Assembly: GCF_025685425.1 (NCBI RefSeq)
Contig: NZ_JAGTAS010000055.1
Coordinates: forward strand, 1-64,000
DNA: 64,000 nucleotides
DNA from: Terriglobus albidus
Lineage (GTDB): Bacteria; Acidobacteriota; Terriglobia; Terriglobales; Acidobacteriaceae
Direction of reading: 5' to 3'
Shown: positions 54,156-63,791 of the stretch, in pieces
How the letters are laid out: every line of letters starts with the position of its first letter
Position numbering within the stretch: the first letter of the stretch is position 1
The notes under the pieces: model-generated
Database searches by the model: none
What the model saw: the letters and a program-made list of their open reading frames with translations, nothing else
Told to the model about the DNA's origin: nothing
Position numbers and translations under genes: made by a program

Positions 54156-55925
54156 CTATTTGTGGCGGGAGAGTAGTGATTCTGTCTTTGGATTCCAGGT
54201 TAGCGTGACCCAGGCACTTCCATTCCGTTGCGGACCTGGCTGCAGCACTGGGATCAGCCAGCGCTCATACTGGGCAAATGCCGTCACAGTCCACTCTTTT
54301 GATAAAGCGTAGGTTCCAGTGAACGAAATATCCGTGATGGATTGACTTCCGGGGAGCATACGCCCCCCCTGTACATGGCGGAAGAGCGCCGTATATGTCG
54401 TCCGGCCCGATTGCCAGTACGTCGTGGAAACCTCGTAGCCACGAGCGTTGCGACCGATGGCGTTCCCCAGGAGGAAGCCCTTATTGGTATTGGAATCCAG
54501 GTATTGGTTGTTGAGAAAGAAACGGGTGCCACCTTCATCCTGGGCCATCTCCATCGTGCTGGGGACTTCAAAACGCAGGTCCATCTGGTGGAGAAACGGC
54601 AACTGAGAGAGGTAAAACCCAGGATTCCAGGCAGCACGACGGGGATTATCCATAGGATTCAAATCATCATCAGCATACCCATCTGCATAGACCGTCAGAT
54701 ATCGCTCAAGTCCTGGGACATGGAGGCGGAAATCGAATCCGCTCTTGCGATCTCCGGGATCTGTACGCTCGCCATAATTAAAGCTCGCCCCCGTCGAATT
54801 CGAACTAAAGATATTTCTCTTGAGAGAACCTAACGTCATGGGATGTCCCACTCCCCACAACAACGACCAGCGGGTTGCACTCATCTCAAGATGGCTTCCA
54901 AATGTGAGCTCGATCTTCTGGCCGTTGAAGTATGGGCGAGCTGGAAACTTATGCCCTGAAAGTTTTCCAAAGACAAAGTCATAGCGATAAGTCACGGCGC
55001 CTCCCAGAAATGGGACATTCCGTGGCCTGGTGGAAACTAACCGCAGGTTGTATGTCGGCTCCGCATTGCTGGAAAACGAAAATGGACCGCTTTTGTTGGG
55101 TCCCCAGTAAATCTGCTGTTTCCCGAAAGAGAGTTGCGTCCCCATGAATGAGATGCCGGCATACAATTCAATCGGCCGCTGACGCACTACGGCTCCGGTT
55201 GCGGGCGTAATGGGATAGGGATTTGCTGGCGTCCCGCTAAACGGGGCCATGTCGATCTCATTAAAGAGATTCGACAGTGCAGGAGTAATTGCCGTCTTGC
55301 CGGGTCCGTATTGCAACTCCTGCCGGTCATAGAAGAAAAAACGGCCGCGATTGGCGCGAACAGAGAAACCAGCAAGCGCGCTGTTTCCCCGCCCTAACGG
55401 ACGGCCATAATCGTTCCACCATGTCTGGCCGAAGTGAAATCCGTCGGAGAGGGCCGGCCCAGCGATCGTACCTGCGCGCACATAGATCGATTCGACTTCT
55501 GCAGCCGGTGTATCCGCGTCAACAGGATCAAACTCCCGTTTCAGGTCATGGATCAACGGCGCCACCTCGTCAATGAGAGGATCTCCCTGTGATGCGGCCA
55601 GATAGACGTAATTCGACTCCGCTTCCGCCAATTGCCGGCGGCACTCATTGCGGCTCCATGGTCGAATCGAGATACTTTGCGAAGGAATCAGGCCGACATT
55701 CGCCAACCGCTCGAGTGCGGGGTAAACCCAACTGTCCATCGGCACGTTCGTTGAGCCGTACGCATCCCGCTGTGTCAGTTCCTTCTCGTCATCGTGGAGC
55801 TGAATCGGAGATTCTTTTGCCTGGGCTATTGCATCCGCCGTATAAATAGCGAAAAGCATCGCCACGCTCGAGACGACAGGTAACCAGAGATACCTGCGTC
55901 CCCTCCAAGAATGAATTCCGATCAT
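54156..55925 (-). CDS. Wzi-like capsule assembly outer-membrane protein
   Basis: This 589-aa protein resembles the Wzi/capsule-assembly family, an outer-membrane beta-barrel that anchors surface polysaccharide. A signal segment (about 10-36) is followed by the family N-terminal block (NVPMDSWVYPALERLANVGLIPSQSISIRPWSRNECRRQLAEA, about 61-104). The rest has barrel-type strands, including FGKQQIYWGPNKSGPFSF and a C-terminal VTLTWNPKTESLLSRHK that lacks a terminal aromatic residue. The ATG at 55,925 has GGAGG upstream. It lies downstream of a large receptor gene but behind a strong terminator, so it probably has its own promoter. Confidence 0.83.
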   Translation of the reverse strand: MIGIHSWRGRRYLWLPVVSSVAMLFAIYTADAIAQAKESPIQLHDDEKELTQRDAYGSTNVPMDSWVYPALERLANVGLIPSQSISIRPWSRNECRRQLAEAESNYVYLAASQGDPLIDEVAPLIHDLKREFDPVDADTPAAEVESIYVRAGTIAGPALSDGFHFGQTWWNDYGRPLGRGNSALAGFSVRANRGRFFFYDRQELQYGPGKTAITPALSNLFNEIDMAPFSGTPANPYPITPATGAVVRQRPIELYAGISFMGTQLSFGKQQIYWGPNKSGPFSFSSNAEPTYNLRLVSTRPRNVPFLGGAVTYRYDFVFGKLSGHKFPARPYFNGQKIELTFGSHLEMSATRWSLLWGVGHPMTLGSLKRNIFSSNSTGASFNYGERTDPGDRKSGFDFRLHVPGLERYLTVYADGYADDDLNPMDNPRRAAWNPGFYLSQLPFLHQMDLRFEVPSTMEMAQDEGGTRFFLNNQYLDSNTNKGFLLGNAIGRNARGYEVSTTYWQSGRTTYTALFRHVQGGRMLPGSQSITDISFTGTYALSKEWTVTAFAQYERWLIPVLQPGPQRNGSAWVTLTWNPKTESLLSRHK

Positions 55926-56080
55926 CCAACCTCCGTCCTTATATATTTCTACAATCGAAACACGTTCAGCGCTAATATCCCCAGACTCCCGCTGGAGGCG
56001 TATTCTCGCCAGCACCCCCGTCTTTCTAGATAAACAATGGATCAGCCAGCGAGAAGGACGTCCCGGCCCCATCGACGCAC

Positions 56081-56115
56081 AAAAAAACTGGCCAGACGGG
56101 GCGGTGTCTGGCCAG
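56081..56115 (-). terminator. Intrinsic terminator after receptor gene
   Basis: A 10-bp perfect stem CTGGCCAGAC/GTCTGGCCAG with an 8-nt loop is followed on the minus strand by seven T. It ends the receptor transcript 22 bp past its stop codon. Confidence 0.9.
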
Positions 56116-56136
56116 ATAGAGTGAAACGGCGATGAA

Positions 56137-59100
56137 TTAGAAGGTGTACTTCACCGCCAACAGCATTGTGCGCTGCGTGTACTTCGCATCGGTGACGCCG
56201 CGTCCCACATTGGAGACCTGCGAAGTAAACGTTCTGTTATCTGTAGTCACCAACTTGGGCTGTACCAGGCTGCTGGAGCTGTAACCCGGCAGTGGATGGT
56301 TGAGGAAGTTGAATGCCGTTGCACGGAACTCCACTCCCCGGTGCTCCGTGATCTGGAACTTCTTGTAGATACCCAAATCTGAATTGACGTAGGAAGGCAG
56401 GCTCAGATACGGAAGCTGCCGCAATCCTACCTGTCCTAGCTGGGGAGCGGTAATGCAGTTCAGATTGATGTGCTGATAGGTTCCCAGGTTCGAGTTCGGA
56501 TTGCATGTCGTCACCGGAAGCACCGTCTGTGATGGTGTGCCGTAGTAGGTGTTCGAGGTGATGTAGTGCCCGAGTGCGCTGTTATAGACCGTCATTCCCA
56601 GGTTCTGCCCCAGGTTGGCCTGCATATTGCCGCCTGCCTGCCAGGTGGTCGTACCGGACAGCGTCCAACCATTCACCGCGCCGCCAAGCAAGGGATTCCC
56701 GTGCACCCACCGGCCGAGATCGAAGGCATAGGACGTATTGATCACATGGGGACGGTCAATATTCAAAACGCCATAGTTATTGCGGACATTGAACGCATCG
56801 AGCGTGCTGCTGACGATGCCCAGCGCCTTTGAGAAAGTGTAGTTGATATTGAATGTCGCTCGGCCGGTCATCCGAACCAGGCTGAACTGTGCTGCGTTGT
56901 AATTGGAGTACCCAAGATGGGAAGACATGGCAATGGCATTGCTTCCATAGCCCTTGTAGTAGGGAAAGTAGTTCACAAGATTGGGAACATTCTCTGGATC
57001 GCCGGGAGCCGCCGCACCGGTCACCGGATCTGGCTTGAACAGACCGCCAAGAGGGATCTTGTTCTGGTTGACGAAGTTCGATCCGCCGACGCCCGATCCG
57101 CTGCTCTGGCCTCCCATCAGGATGTTCTGCGTGTTATTACCGACATACGCTGCTTCCAGCAGCATCGCCTTCGGCAACCGTTGTGAGACGGTGAAGTTGT
57201 ATGCGCTGGTTACGCCGACCTTATCGTCATTGGGATCGGTGACGTAGACGCTGGATGGCAACGATCCCAGCGAAGAGCCGGAAGACGAGAGCGCACTGAT
57301 CTCTTTCAGAGTGATCGCCTGTCCCCCCGTCGAGTTGTAGGTCTTTACGCCGAGCGCTGTCTGCAGCGGGCCGCCGTAGTCATTGAACTGATCGTTCCAG
57401 CGATATTGTGCCCACCCACCGCGGAAGACGGTCTTGCCGTTCCGATGGAGATCGTAGGCCAGACCGAACCTTGGCTCCAGGAAGAGCATCTGTACCGGCG
57501 ATCCGCCATTCGGCAAGCTGGAATCCAGTGCATGCCAGGAGACACCGGGATAGGCCTTCCCTGCACCGAGTTCCGACGCATACTTATCGGCACGCCATAC
57601 CGCCATGCCTGTTCCTGAAGCATCCTGCCAGCGGCCCATGTGTTCGACACGCAGCCCCAGGTTGAGGGTAAGTCCCGGAATCACCTTCCAGTTATCCAGA
57701 AAATACCCGGCGCCGGTGTTGTAGTACATGTCAGTCACCGGATTCGTGCTGCTCTGCGAGAAGCCGCTGGTGATTCCCATCAGGAAATTCGCCAGCGGGT
57801 TCGCGGTGCCAATCTTCTTTCCGGTAACCTGATCGACCATCACACCGCTGCCGAAAGAGAGGGCTCCATTCGCTGAACCATAGGTACCCTGCTTGTTTCC
57901 TGCCTGACTCCAGTAGCCGCCCATCTTGAAAGTGTGAGTCTTGTAGACGACGGTAAAGTCGTCCGCCACGGAGGGGGACTTTTTGATGGAGTTATAGGTA
58001 TTGCCCTGCTGGAAGATGTCGGGCTGCGAGATGTCAGGAAGAGTACGAGCTCCCGGAGAATTGATCGACGGAACGAAGGACGACGCGCCGTTATACACGG
58101 TGTTGTAGTTGTACCCGACTGCACTCTTCGACATCGCCTGCAGATTTGAACCAGTGAATGGATTGTCGAGCCAACCAACTGCAACACGCAGCTCGTTGGT
58201 CGACGCCCCGTTGAAGACGTGGATATAGCTTCCACTCAGCACATGGGAATGCGTTGGGCTGATCAGCGGTCCGCCCGGATAGGCCACGGAGTACGAAGGT
58301 GTCCACCAGATATGCGCCGGCGACGTTGCAGAGTCACTGCCGTACTGATAGCTGACGAAAAACTTGTTACGGTCGCTCAGGTTGTAGTCAACACGTCCGC
58401 GATAGATGTAGCCGTTATGCACATTTGTCGGTTGCAGGTAGTAGTTGTAGCCGCCTGAGTTGCTCGATGGATCGGTATTCGCTGCCGGGAAGAGTTTGAG
58501 CAGCGCCAATGCGCCAGGATCGAGATAGGAGGATGGAACCTGTGTTCCGCTCAGTGGAGCTCCATCAGGAGCGTAGCCGCCATTCAGAGAAGAGCAGAAG
58601 TCATTGCCGGTGCTTGTCTTGCATAGCGCCGCATTGGCGGAGTCTGTCAGGCTGAAGTTTCCTGACCTCATTGCCGTGGAGGGCACATAGCTCTGAAGGG
58701 GTGACGATGCCGGCAGTGTCTGGCGAAACGCTTCATAGCCGGCCCAGAACAGAAGCTTGTGGTCCTTATTGAACCCAGTGCCGGGAATCAGGATCGGACC
58801 GCCGATGCTGCCACCTGGATAGTAGTAGGACGCTTCCGGGCGTGCCGTCGGCGAGGTGCTGTGCTTGTTCTGCCAGGTATTGGCGTTGAGAATCGCGTTG
58901 CGCGTGTACAAGTAAGCCTGACCGTGGAACGCCGCTCCACCGGACTTGCTGATGACATTGATCACGACCGGTCCCTGCGCCGCATCGGCTCCGAAGTTGG
59001 AGCTCTGGACCTTCACCTCCTGCGTCATATCGGGGTTCACAGTAGCGATCGACCAGCAGGCGCAACCGGGATCAATGATATTGGCGCCGTCCAGCAGATA

Positions 59101-59751
59101 CGCTGTTCCTCCGCGATACGGCGCGCCATTCGTATTCAAACCCACACCGACGGCCGATCCCGATGATCCCGCATCCGTGAAATCGAAGCCGGTGCCGTTC
59201 CCTGTTCCGGTCGAGGTTGTCGTTACGCCCGGCAATACCTTCAACAGCTCTGAGAAGTTTCGGCTTGCAAGCGGAATCCGCTCGATATCTTTCGCATCCA
59301 ACAAGGCTGAGCGTTCACCGGAGTCCTCAGGCGCAATCGCCTCTGCGCTGCTGTTGATGGTGACGGTTTCGGTCGCGGCTCCCGGCGAGAGCACCAGATT
59401 TGGGAGCGAACGCGTATCCCCAGGGTTCAGCACCACGCTCTCTTGCCGATATCCGCGGAAACCTTCCGCCGTGATGTCGACGGTATAGTTTCCCGGGACG
59501 ATCCCTGCAAAGTTGAAGTAGCCGGACGAATTCGTCTCCAGCCTTCGAACCTCGTTGGTGGACGTATTCGTTAGCACCACGCGAGCGCCGGGGATGATGG
59601 CGCCCGTACCATCCTGCACCGTCCCGGAGAGACTCGACGTTGTCTGCGCCATAAGCTTCCCTGAAAAATTGCCTAACATCAGCAGAAGCACGAAGAAGAT
59701 CGCAACACCGTGATAGCCCGGCATCGTCATTTTCCGTTGTCTTGTTTTCAT
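56137..59751 (-). CDS. Oar-type TonB-dependent receptor (large)
   Basis: This 1204-aa outer-membrane protein has a signal peptide (about 14-36, VAIFFVLLLMLGNFSGKLMAQ) and a carboxypeptidase-regulatory-like domain (about 40-125, SLSGTVQDGTGAIIPGARVVLTN). Next comes a plug-like region with SRNFSELLKVLPGV and QEVKVQSSNFGADAAQGPVVINVISKSG (about 140-275). A very long barrel, with a C-terminal LLAVKYTF ending in Phe, completes it. This architecture fits acidobacterial Oar-like receptors for oligosaccharides. The ATG at 59,751 follows GAGGGAGTC. It is 108 bp downstream of a GH31 glycosidase on the same strand, so a shared glycan is likely. Confidence 0.9.
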   Translation of the reverse strand: MKTRQRKMTMPGYHGVAIFFVLLLMLGNFSGKLMAQTTSSLSGTVQDGTGAIIPGARVVLTNTSTNEVRRLETNSSGYFNFAGIVPGNYTVDITAEGFRGYRQESVVLNPGDTRSLPNLVLSPGAATETVTINSSAEAIAPEDSGERSALLDAKDIERIPLASRNFSELLKVLPGVTTTSTGTGNGTGFDFTDAGSSGSAVGVGLNTNGAPYRGGTAYLLDGANIIDPGCACWSIATVNPDMTQEVKVQSSNFGADAAQGPVVINVISKSGGAAFHGQAYLYTRNAILNANTWQNKHSTSPTARPEASYYYPGGSIGGPILIPGTGFNKDHKLLFWAGYEAFRQTLPASSPLQSYVPSTAMRSGNFSLTDSANAALCKTSTGNDFCSSLNGGYAPDGAPLSGTQVPSSYLDPGALALLKLFPAANTDPSSNSGGYNYYLQPTNVHNGYIYRGRVDYNLSDRNKFFVSYQYGSDSATSPAHIWWTPSYSVAYPGGPLISPTHSHVLSGSYIHVFNGASTNELRVAVGWLDNPFTGSNLQAMSKSAVGYNYNTVYNGASSFVPSINSPGARTLPDISQPDIFQQGNTYNSIKKSPSVADDFTVVYKTHTFKMGGYWSQAGNKQGTYGSANGALSFGSGVMVDQVTGKKIGTANPLANFLMGITSGFSQSSTNPVTDMYYNTGAGYFLDNWKVIPGLTLNLGLRVEHMGRWQDASGTGMAVWRADKYASELGAGKAYPGVSWHALDSSLPNGGSPVQMLFLEPRFGLAYDLHRNGKTVFRGGWAQYRWNDQFNDYGGPLQTALGVKTYNSTGGQAITLKEISALSSSGSSLGSLPSSVYVTDPNDDKVGVTSAYNFTVSQRLPKAMLLEAAYVGNNTQNILMGGQSSGSGVGGSNFVNQNKIPLGGLFKPDPVTGAAAPGDPENVPNLVNYFPYYKGYGSNAIAMSSHLGYSNYNAAQFSLVRMTGRATFNINYTFSKALGIVSSTLDAFNVRNNYGVLNIDRPHVINTSYAFDLGRWVHGNPLLGGAVNGWTLSGTTTWQAGGNMQANLGQNLGMTVYNSALGHYITSNTYYGTPSQTVLPVTTCNPNSNLGTYQHINLNCITAPQLGQVGLRQLPYLSLPSYVNSDLGIYKKFQITEHRGVEFRATAFNFLNHPLPGYSSSSLVQPKLVTTDNRTFTSQVSNVGRGVTDAKYTQRTMLLAVKYTF

Positions 59752-59859
59752 GATGGACTCCCTCAAAACAGAACTTGATAGGCCTCTTGGAACGTCTCTA
59801 TATCGGAACGATTCGCAGAGTCGGCACGGGTGATGCCCTGATGGCAGAGACACAGTGCT

Positions 59860-62256
59860 TCATGGGTGCACCACCTGCACGACACCCTTTGCCGGATCGA
59901 CTGGAATCGACGCATCACTGGAATTCAGCCGTTGCGCATGGTTATCCCAATGCAGCTCGGCTATATGGTGCTTTCCGCTCTCGTAGGCATAGGTCGTGCC
60001 ATCGTCGTCATAGAGCGTGAACTGACCATCGGCGCCGGTATAGACCTTGATCGTCGAAATAGTCTGCTTGTCCTGCGTACTCTCCACCATGGAGCCCAGT
60101 GGAAGAATCGATCCTGCACGCACAAAGACAGGGATGGTATCGATCGGCGCAGCCACTGTTACACGCTGACCGCCCTGCAGACACTCGTTGGTCCAGAAGT
60201 TGTACCAGGAGGCTCCCGCGGGCAGATACACGCTGCGTGTCGTCACCCCCTGCTCCGTTACAGGAGCCACCAGGAGCGCAGGACCAAGCATGTATTCGTC
60301 TCCGAGATCGGCGACATTCGGATCGTTGCCGAAGTCGAGAAAGAGACCGCGCATGAAGGGAGCGCCGGTCAGATGTGACTGCCATCCCAGCGAATACAGA
60401 TAGGGCATCAGCTCGTAACGCAGCCGCAAATACTTTTCGAGGATCGGCTCGGCCTGCTTGCCATAGCTCCATACCTCGTTGTGCAGACGCGATCCGTGCG
60501 CGCGCATGTTGGGCTGGAAGGTTCCGTACTCGAACCAGCGGGTATACAGCTCCGGATAGTCGTCGAATCCACCGACGTTCTCGCGCGCATCGCTCGGATC
60601 GAGCAGGGGCGGATGCTCCGGTTTATGAGACTGCGGAAGGTACTGCCATCCGCCTATATCGGTAGACCAGTACGGCATACCGCTGGCAACAAAGTTCAAT
60701 CCGGTCGGGACCTGGCGGCGCAGGACATCCCAGCTCGGAGAGATATCGCTCGACCAGAAGATGGCGCCGTTGTGTTGCGCTCCCAGATAACTATCGCGGG
60801 AGAGGATCAGCGCTCGTCCTGGCATATCCTTGCGCATGCCGTTGTAGAAAGCAGCCGTATGAAATAGCGGATAGACGTTGAAGAACTGTGTTCCCGGCCC
60901 AACATGGAAGTAGCTGCCGTTCGGAGGGAGATCAGGCTCTGTTTCGTCTGCCCAGAAGGCGTCGAAGCCCTTGGAGACATAGTTATCGCGTACCGTGTTC
61001 CAGTACCACTGCGCCGCTTCCGGATTTGTGGTGTCGATGTCCGATCCGGCGCGATCGTAGGGCAAGCCGTTCGTCGGTGTTCCGTCGTCCTGATGCATCA
61101 GCCATCCCTTCTGCATCAGCGTGTTGTAATAGCGGCTCTCGGGGACAAACCTTGGCCAGACGCTGATCATCGTCTGGAAGTGCATCTGGTGCAGCTCACG
61201 ATTCATGGCTACCGGGTCCGGCCACTTCGCCGGATCCATATCCATCTGCCCCATCTTTGTGTAGTGGAACCAGTCGATCACCAGGTCATCGATCGGTAGA
61301 TGGCGCTCGCGGTATCCCCTGGCGACCTGCAGCAGCTCCTGCTGGCTCGTGTATCGCTGCTTCGACTGGATGTACCCGAAGGCCGACTTGGGCGGCATTG
61401 GCGTATCGCCGGTTAACAACCGGTAGCCCTTGTACTGCGCCTCATAGTCCCCGGCGATGATGAAGAAGCTTACCCGCTGGCCAACTTCGCTCAGGAAGGT
61501 GTTCTGGTCGTTGAAGCCAAAGCTGGCCGTAGTGCGTGACGGATTATCCCAGACGAGCCCGTACCCTTTATTCGTGACGACGAACGGCACACAAACGCTC
61601 TGCCCGCCGGGAGCGTTGTAGTCGTGCGCACAACGAAGCACGTGGCCGCGGCGGTCGAGGTAGCCCTCCTGGTTTTGCCCCATGCCGTAGTCATGCTCAT
61701 CGGCGGCGGCGCTAAAGCTGGCGCTTACGGTGAAGAAGGGAGGATCAGAGGGCCTGCGATCCGCGTTGAGCCAGGCCGTTCCGTCCTTGTAGTTCGGTAC
61801 GGCCATGCCCCAGCCTCTGAGGTCGACCAGCGACCGACCATCCACCGTAGCGATATGTAACCCTACCCATGGGGTCGATCCGTTGAAGAACTTCGCAATG
61901 TCTGCGTGCGTTCCTGACTCCGCTTTCTTCTCACTGGCAGGCGCCACCTGGATGTCCAGCGCCTGGGAGCGGAAATGAGCTCCGTCGGCTCCCTGTCGCT
62001 GTGTCCATCCATCTGCCACCGGACGGGCCAGGATGCCATAGCCCGCCGGGGCCACGGCATCCTGTTCCCGCAGGCTCAAGCTGACATGAACGATGTTCGG
62101 CGCGTAGGGTTCGACCACCACGGTGGCCTCATTGCGATGCAGGACAAACTGTGCCCTCGCACTTCCCTCCAGCGTAGCCAGCAACATAGCGGCCCCTACT
62201 GCCCAACGGCAGCCTCCTGCAAGGTGTCGAAACAGACTTTGTTTGCTAGCCGACAC
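59860..62256 (-). CDS. Exported GH31 family glycosidase
   Basis: This 798-aa glycoside hydrolase family 31 enzyme hydrolyses terminal alpha-linked glucose or xylose units. A signal peptide (about 14-36) leads into an N-terminal beta-sandwich. The (beta/alpha)8 catalytic core has GFDAFWADETEPD near residue 432-444, with the Asp nucleophile in the ADE segment, and FWSSDISPSWD near 508-518, the probable acid/base Asp. C-terminal beta domains follow. The sequence after the nucleophile differs from the usual W-x-D-M-N-E, so the exact linkage (alpha-glucosidase or alpha-xylosidase) is unclear. It is next to a large receptor, as in a glycan-use cluster. Confidence 0.92.
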   Translation of the reverse strand: MSASKQSLFRHLAGGCRWAVGAAMLLATLEGSARAQFVLHRNEATVVVEPYAPNIVHVSLSLREQDAVAPAGYGILARPVADGWTQRQGADGAHFRSQALDIQVAPASEKKAESGTHADIAKFFNGSTPWVGLHIATVDGRSLVDLRGWGMAVPNYKDGTAWLNADRRPSDPPFFTVSASFSAAADEHDYGMGQNQEGYLDRRGHVLRCAHDYNAPGGQSVCVPFVVTNKGYGLVWDNPSRTTASFGFNDQNTFLSEVGQRVSFFIIAGDYEAQYKGYRLLTGDTPMPPKSAFGYIQSKQRYTSQQELLQVARGYRERHLPIDDLVIDWFHYTKMGQMDMDPAKWPDPVAMNRELHQMHFQTMISVWPRFVPESRYYNTLMQKGWLMHQDDGTPTNGLPYDRAGSDIDTTNPEAAQWYWNTVRDNYVSKGFDAFWADETEPDLPPNGSYFHVGPGTQFFNVYPLFHTAAFYNGMRKDMPGRALILSRDSYLGAQHNGAIFWSSDISPSWDVLRRQVPTGLNFVASGMPYWSTDIGGWQYLPQSHKPEHPPLLDPSDARENVGGFDDYPELYTRWFEYGTFQPNMRAHGSRLHNEVWSYGKQAEPILEKYLRLRYELMPYLYSLGWQSHLTGAPFMRGLFLDFGNDPNVADLGDEYMLGPALLVAPVTEQGVTTRSVYLPAGASWYNFWTNECLQGGQRVTVAAPIDTIPVFVRAGSILPLGSMVESTQDKQTISTIKVYTGADGQFTLYDDDGTTYAYESGKHHIAELHWDNHAQRLNSSDASIPVDPAKGVVQVVHP

Positions 62257-62393
62257 ACTCTCTCTTTTCTTTTGGTCTCAAAAAATAAGAAGATTCAGAT
62301 GCCGAATCACTACACTTATCTGCAGATACATCCGACAAGGTGCAATACAGTACAGAGATTCAGGTAACGGAGCTAAGTCCTTTGAAATCAACT

Positions 62394-62430
62394 TTGACAG
62401 CCCGAGAAAGGGAGAGGTAGCATACCTCTC
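62394..62430 (+). promoter_or_regulatory. Promoter overlapped by an inverted repeat
   Basis: TTGACA (62,394-62,399) and TAGCAT (62,418-62,423) are separated by 18 bp. GAGAGGTA-gca-TACCTCTC (62,412-62,430) is a perfect 8-bp inverted repeat across the -10, 6 bp before the ATG of the next gene. This suggests an autoregulatory site and a leaderless or very short-leader mRNA. Confidence 0.6.
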
Positions 62431-62436
62431 TGTCCC

Positions 62437-63759
62437 ATGAAATCTGTCCCCCAGGTTGTGGACGCGCACGCGAAAGACATCTCTCCCCTCGCTTCAGGCG
62501 AGCGGGAGCAGATCTGGGCTGCGGTCCAGGAGATCCTGACGAGCTCCTCTTTCTCTTCTTCTTCGCAAAATCAGTCGCTGTTGCGATACGTGGTGGAACA
62601 CAGCATTGCGGGAGACGAAGCTCTGCTGCGGGAGCGCGTGATCGGGAAAGAGGTCTTCCATCGGCCGGCAGACTATGAGCCCGGCGAAGACCCTGTCGTC
62701 CGCATTCGTGTTGCGGACCTTCGGAAGCGACTGGCCATCTATTACCAGGCCAATCCGTCGGCCAGCCCCCGGATCTCTATCCCGGTGGGGGGATACCGGG
62801 CGGCCTTTGAATTTCTCGCTTCTCCCAAGCAGGAGGAAGCTTCGGCTGCCCGGGCGACCGAAGTCGCTCCTTCAGGCTTGCCCCCCGAGCTCCAGGTTGC
62901 GGTACCCACGGTTCAAGTTGTCCAAGATCACCCGAGACGCAATCGGCGAGTCATCCTCACAGCCGGCATTGTCTTGGCCGTCGTCCTTGCGGCACTCGGG
63001 ATCCGGTTTTACAGCGCTCGTCCTCATGGCGCCGTGCAGCAGTTCTGGTCACCTCTACTCACGACAAACTCTCCCGTACTGCTGTCCGTGGGAAGCAATG
63101 CGGTTTACCGGCTCTCAGAGGGTTTTTCCGACAACTATGTTAAAGAGCACCATCTGGAAGCTTCCGGCATGGAGTTCTTCCCCACGCTCGATCCCCATCA
63201 AACTGTGGACTCCATCGGCCTGCATTCTGCGCCGGACAGCTTTGTCGCTCTGGGTGACGTCGCCGCTGTTGCGGAGATTACGCGAACGCTGACTGGCTTC
63301 AATAAGCCACAGCAAATTCGCTTCTCGAACGATATCTCGTTCGCGGAGGTGCGCAGCAATCCGACTGTCTCCATCGGCGGCTTCAATAACCAGATGACGC
63401 GGGAGTTCACGAAGAAGCTGCGCTTCACCCTCACCAGCCGCAACCGCATCGACGATCATCTGAACCCCGGCCAGAGCTGGCTGCTCAACGCATCATCCGA
63501 CTCGCACGACACCGAAGACTATGCGCTGGTTACACGGTTGCTCTCCGGCAACGCCACGGGGCCGTTTCTCAGCCTTGCCGGCATGGGGCAATATGGCACT
63601 CTGGCGGCGACTGACTTTGCCTGTGATGAGGAGTCGATCAAAAAGCTCGACAGGCTTGCACCTAACTGGCAGCACAAGAACCTGCAGGCCGTACTCCGCA
63701 TCAAAGTCGTGGATTATAAAGCGGTCTCGACAGAACTCGTCTCTGTTCACACCTGGTGA
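62437..63759 (+). CDS. Membrane-anchored regulator, acidobacterial type
   Basis: This 440-aa protein has an N-terminal conserved block (about 20-130) typical of a family common in acidobacteria: QSLLRYVVEHSIAGD, LLRERVIGKEVFHRPADYEPGEDPVVRIRVADLRKRLAIYY and ISIPVGGYRAAFEF. That block looks like a winged-helix DNA-binding domain, in the manner of CadC-like regulators. A single transmembrane helix lies near 170-190 (VILTAGIVLAVVLAALGIRFY). The C-terminal 250 residues are extracytoplasmic and unrecognised. The gene has a promoter with an overlapping palindrome and almost no 5' leader, and is divergent from GH31. Confidence 0.8.
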   Translation: MKSVPQVVDAHAKDISPLASGEREQIWAAVQEILTSSSFSSSSQNQSLLRYVVEHSIAGDEALLRERVIGKEVFHRPADYEPGEDPVVRIRVADLRKRLAIYYQANPSASPRISIPVGGYRAAFEFLASPKQEEASAARATEVAPSGLPPELQVAVPTVQVVQDHPRRNRRVILTAGIVLAVVLAALGIRFYSARPHGAVQQFWSPLLTTNSPVLLSVGSNAVYRLSEGFSDNYVKEHHLEASGMEFFPTLDPHQTVDSIGLHSAPDSFVALGDVAAVAEITRTLTGFNKPQQIRFSNDISFAEVRSNPTVSIGGFNNQMTREFTKKLRFTLTSRNRIDDHLNPGQSWLLNASSDSHDTEDYALVTRLLSGNATGPFLSLAGMGQYGTLAATDFACDEESIKKLDRLAPNWQHKNLQAVLRIKVVDYKAVSTELVSVHTW

Positions 63760-63791
63760 CTTACGTTATTCCGAAGTCCGGCTTCCACGCC

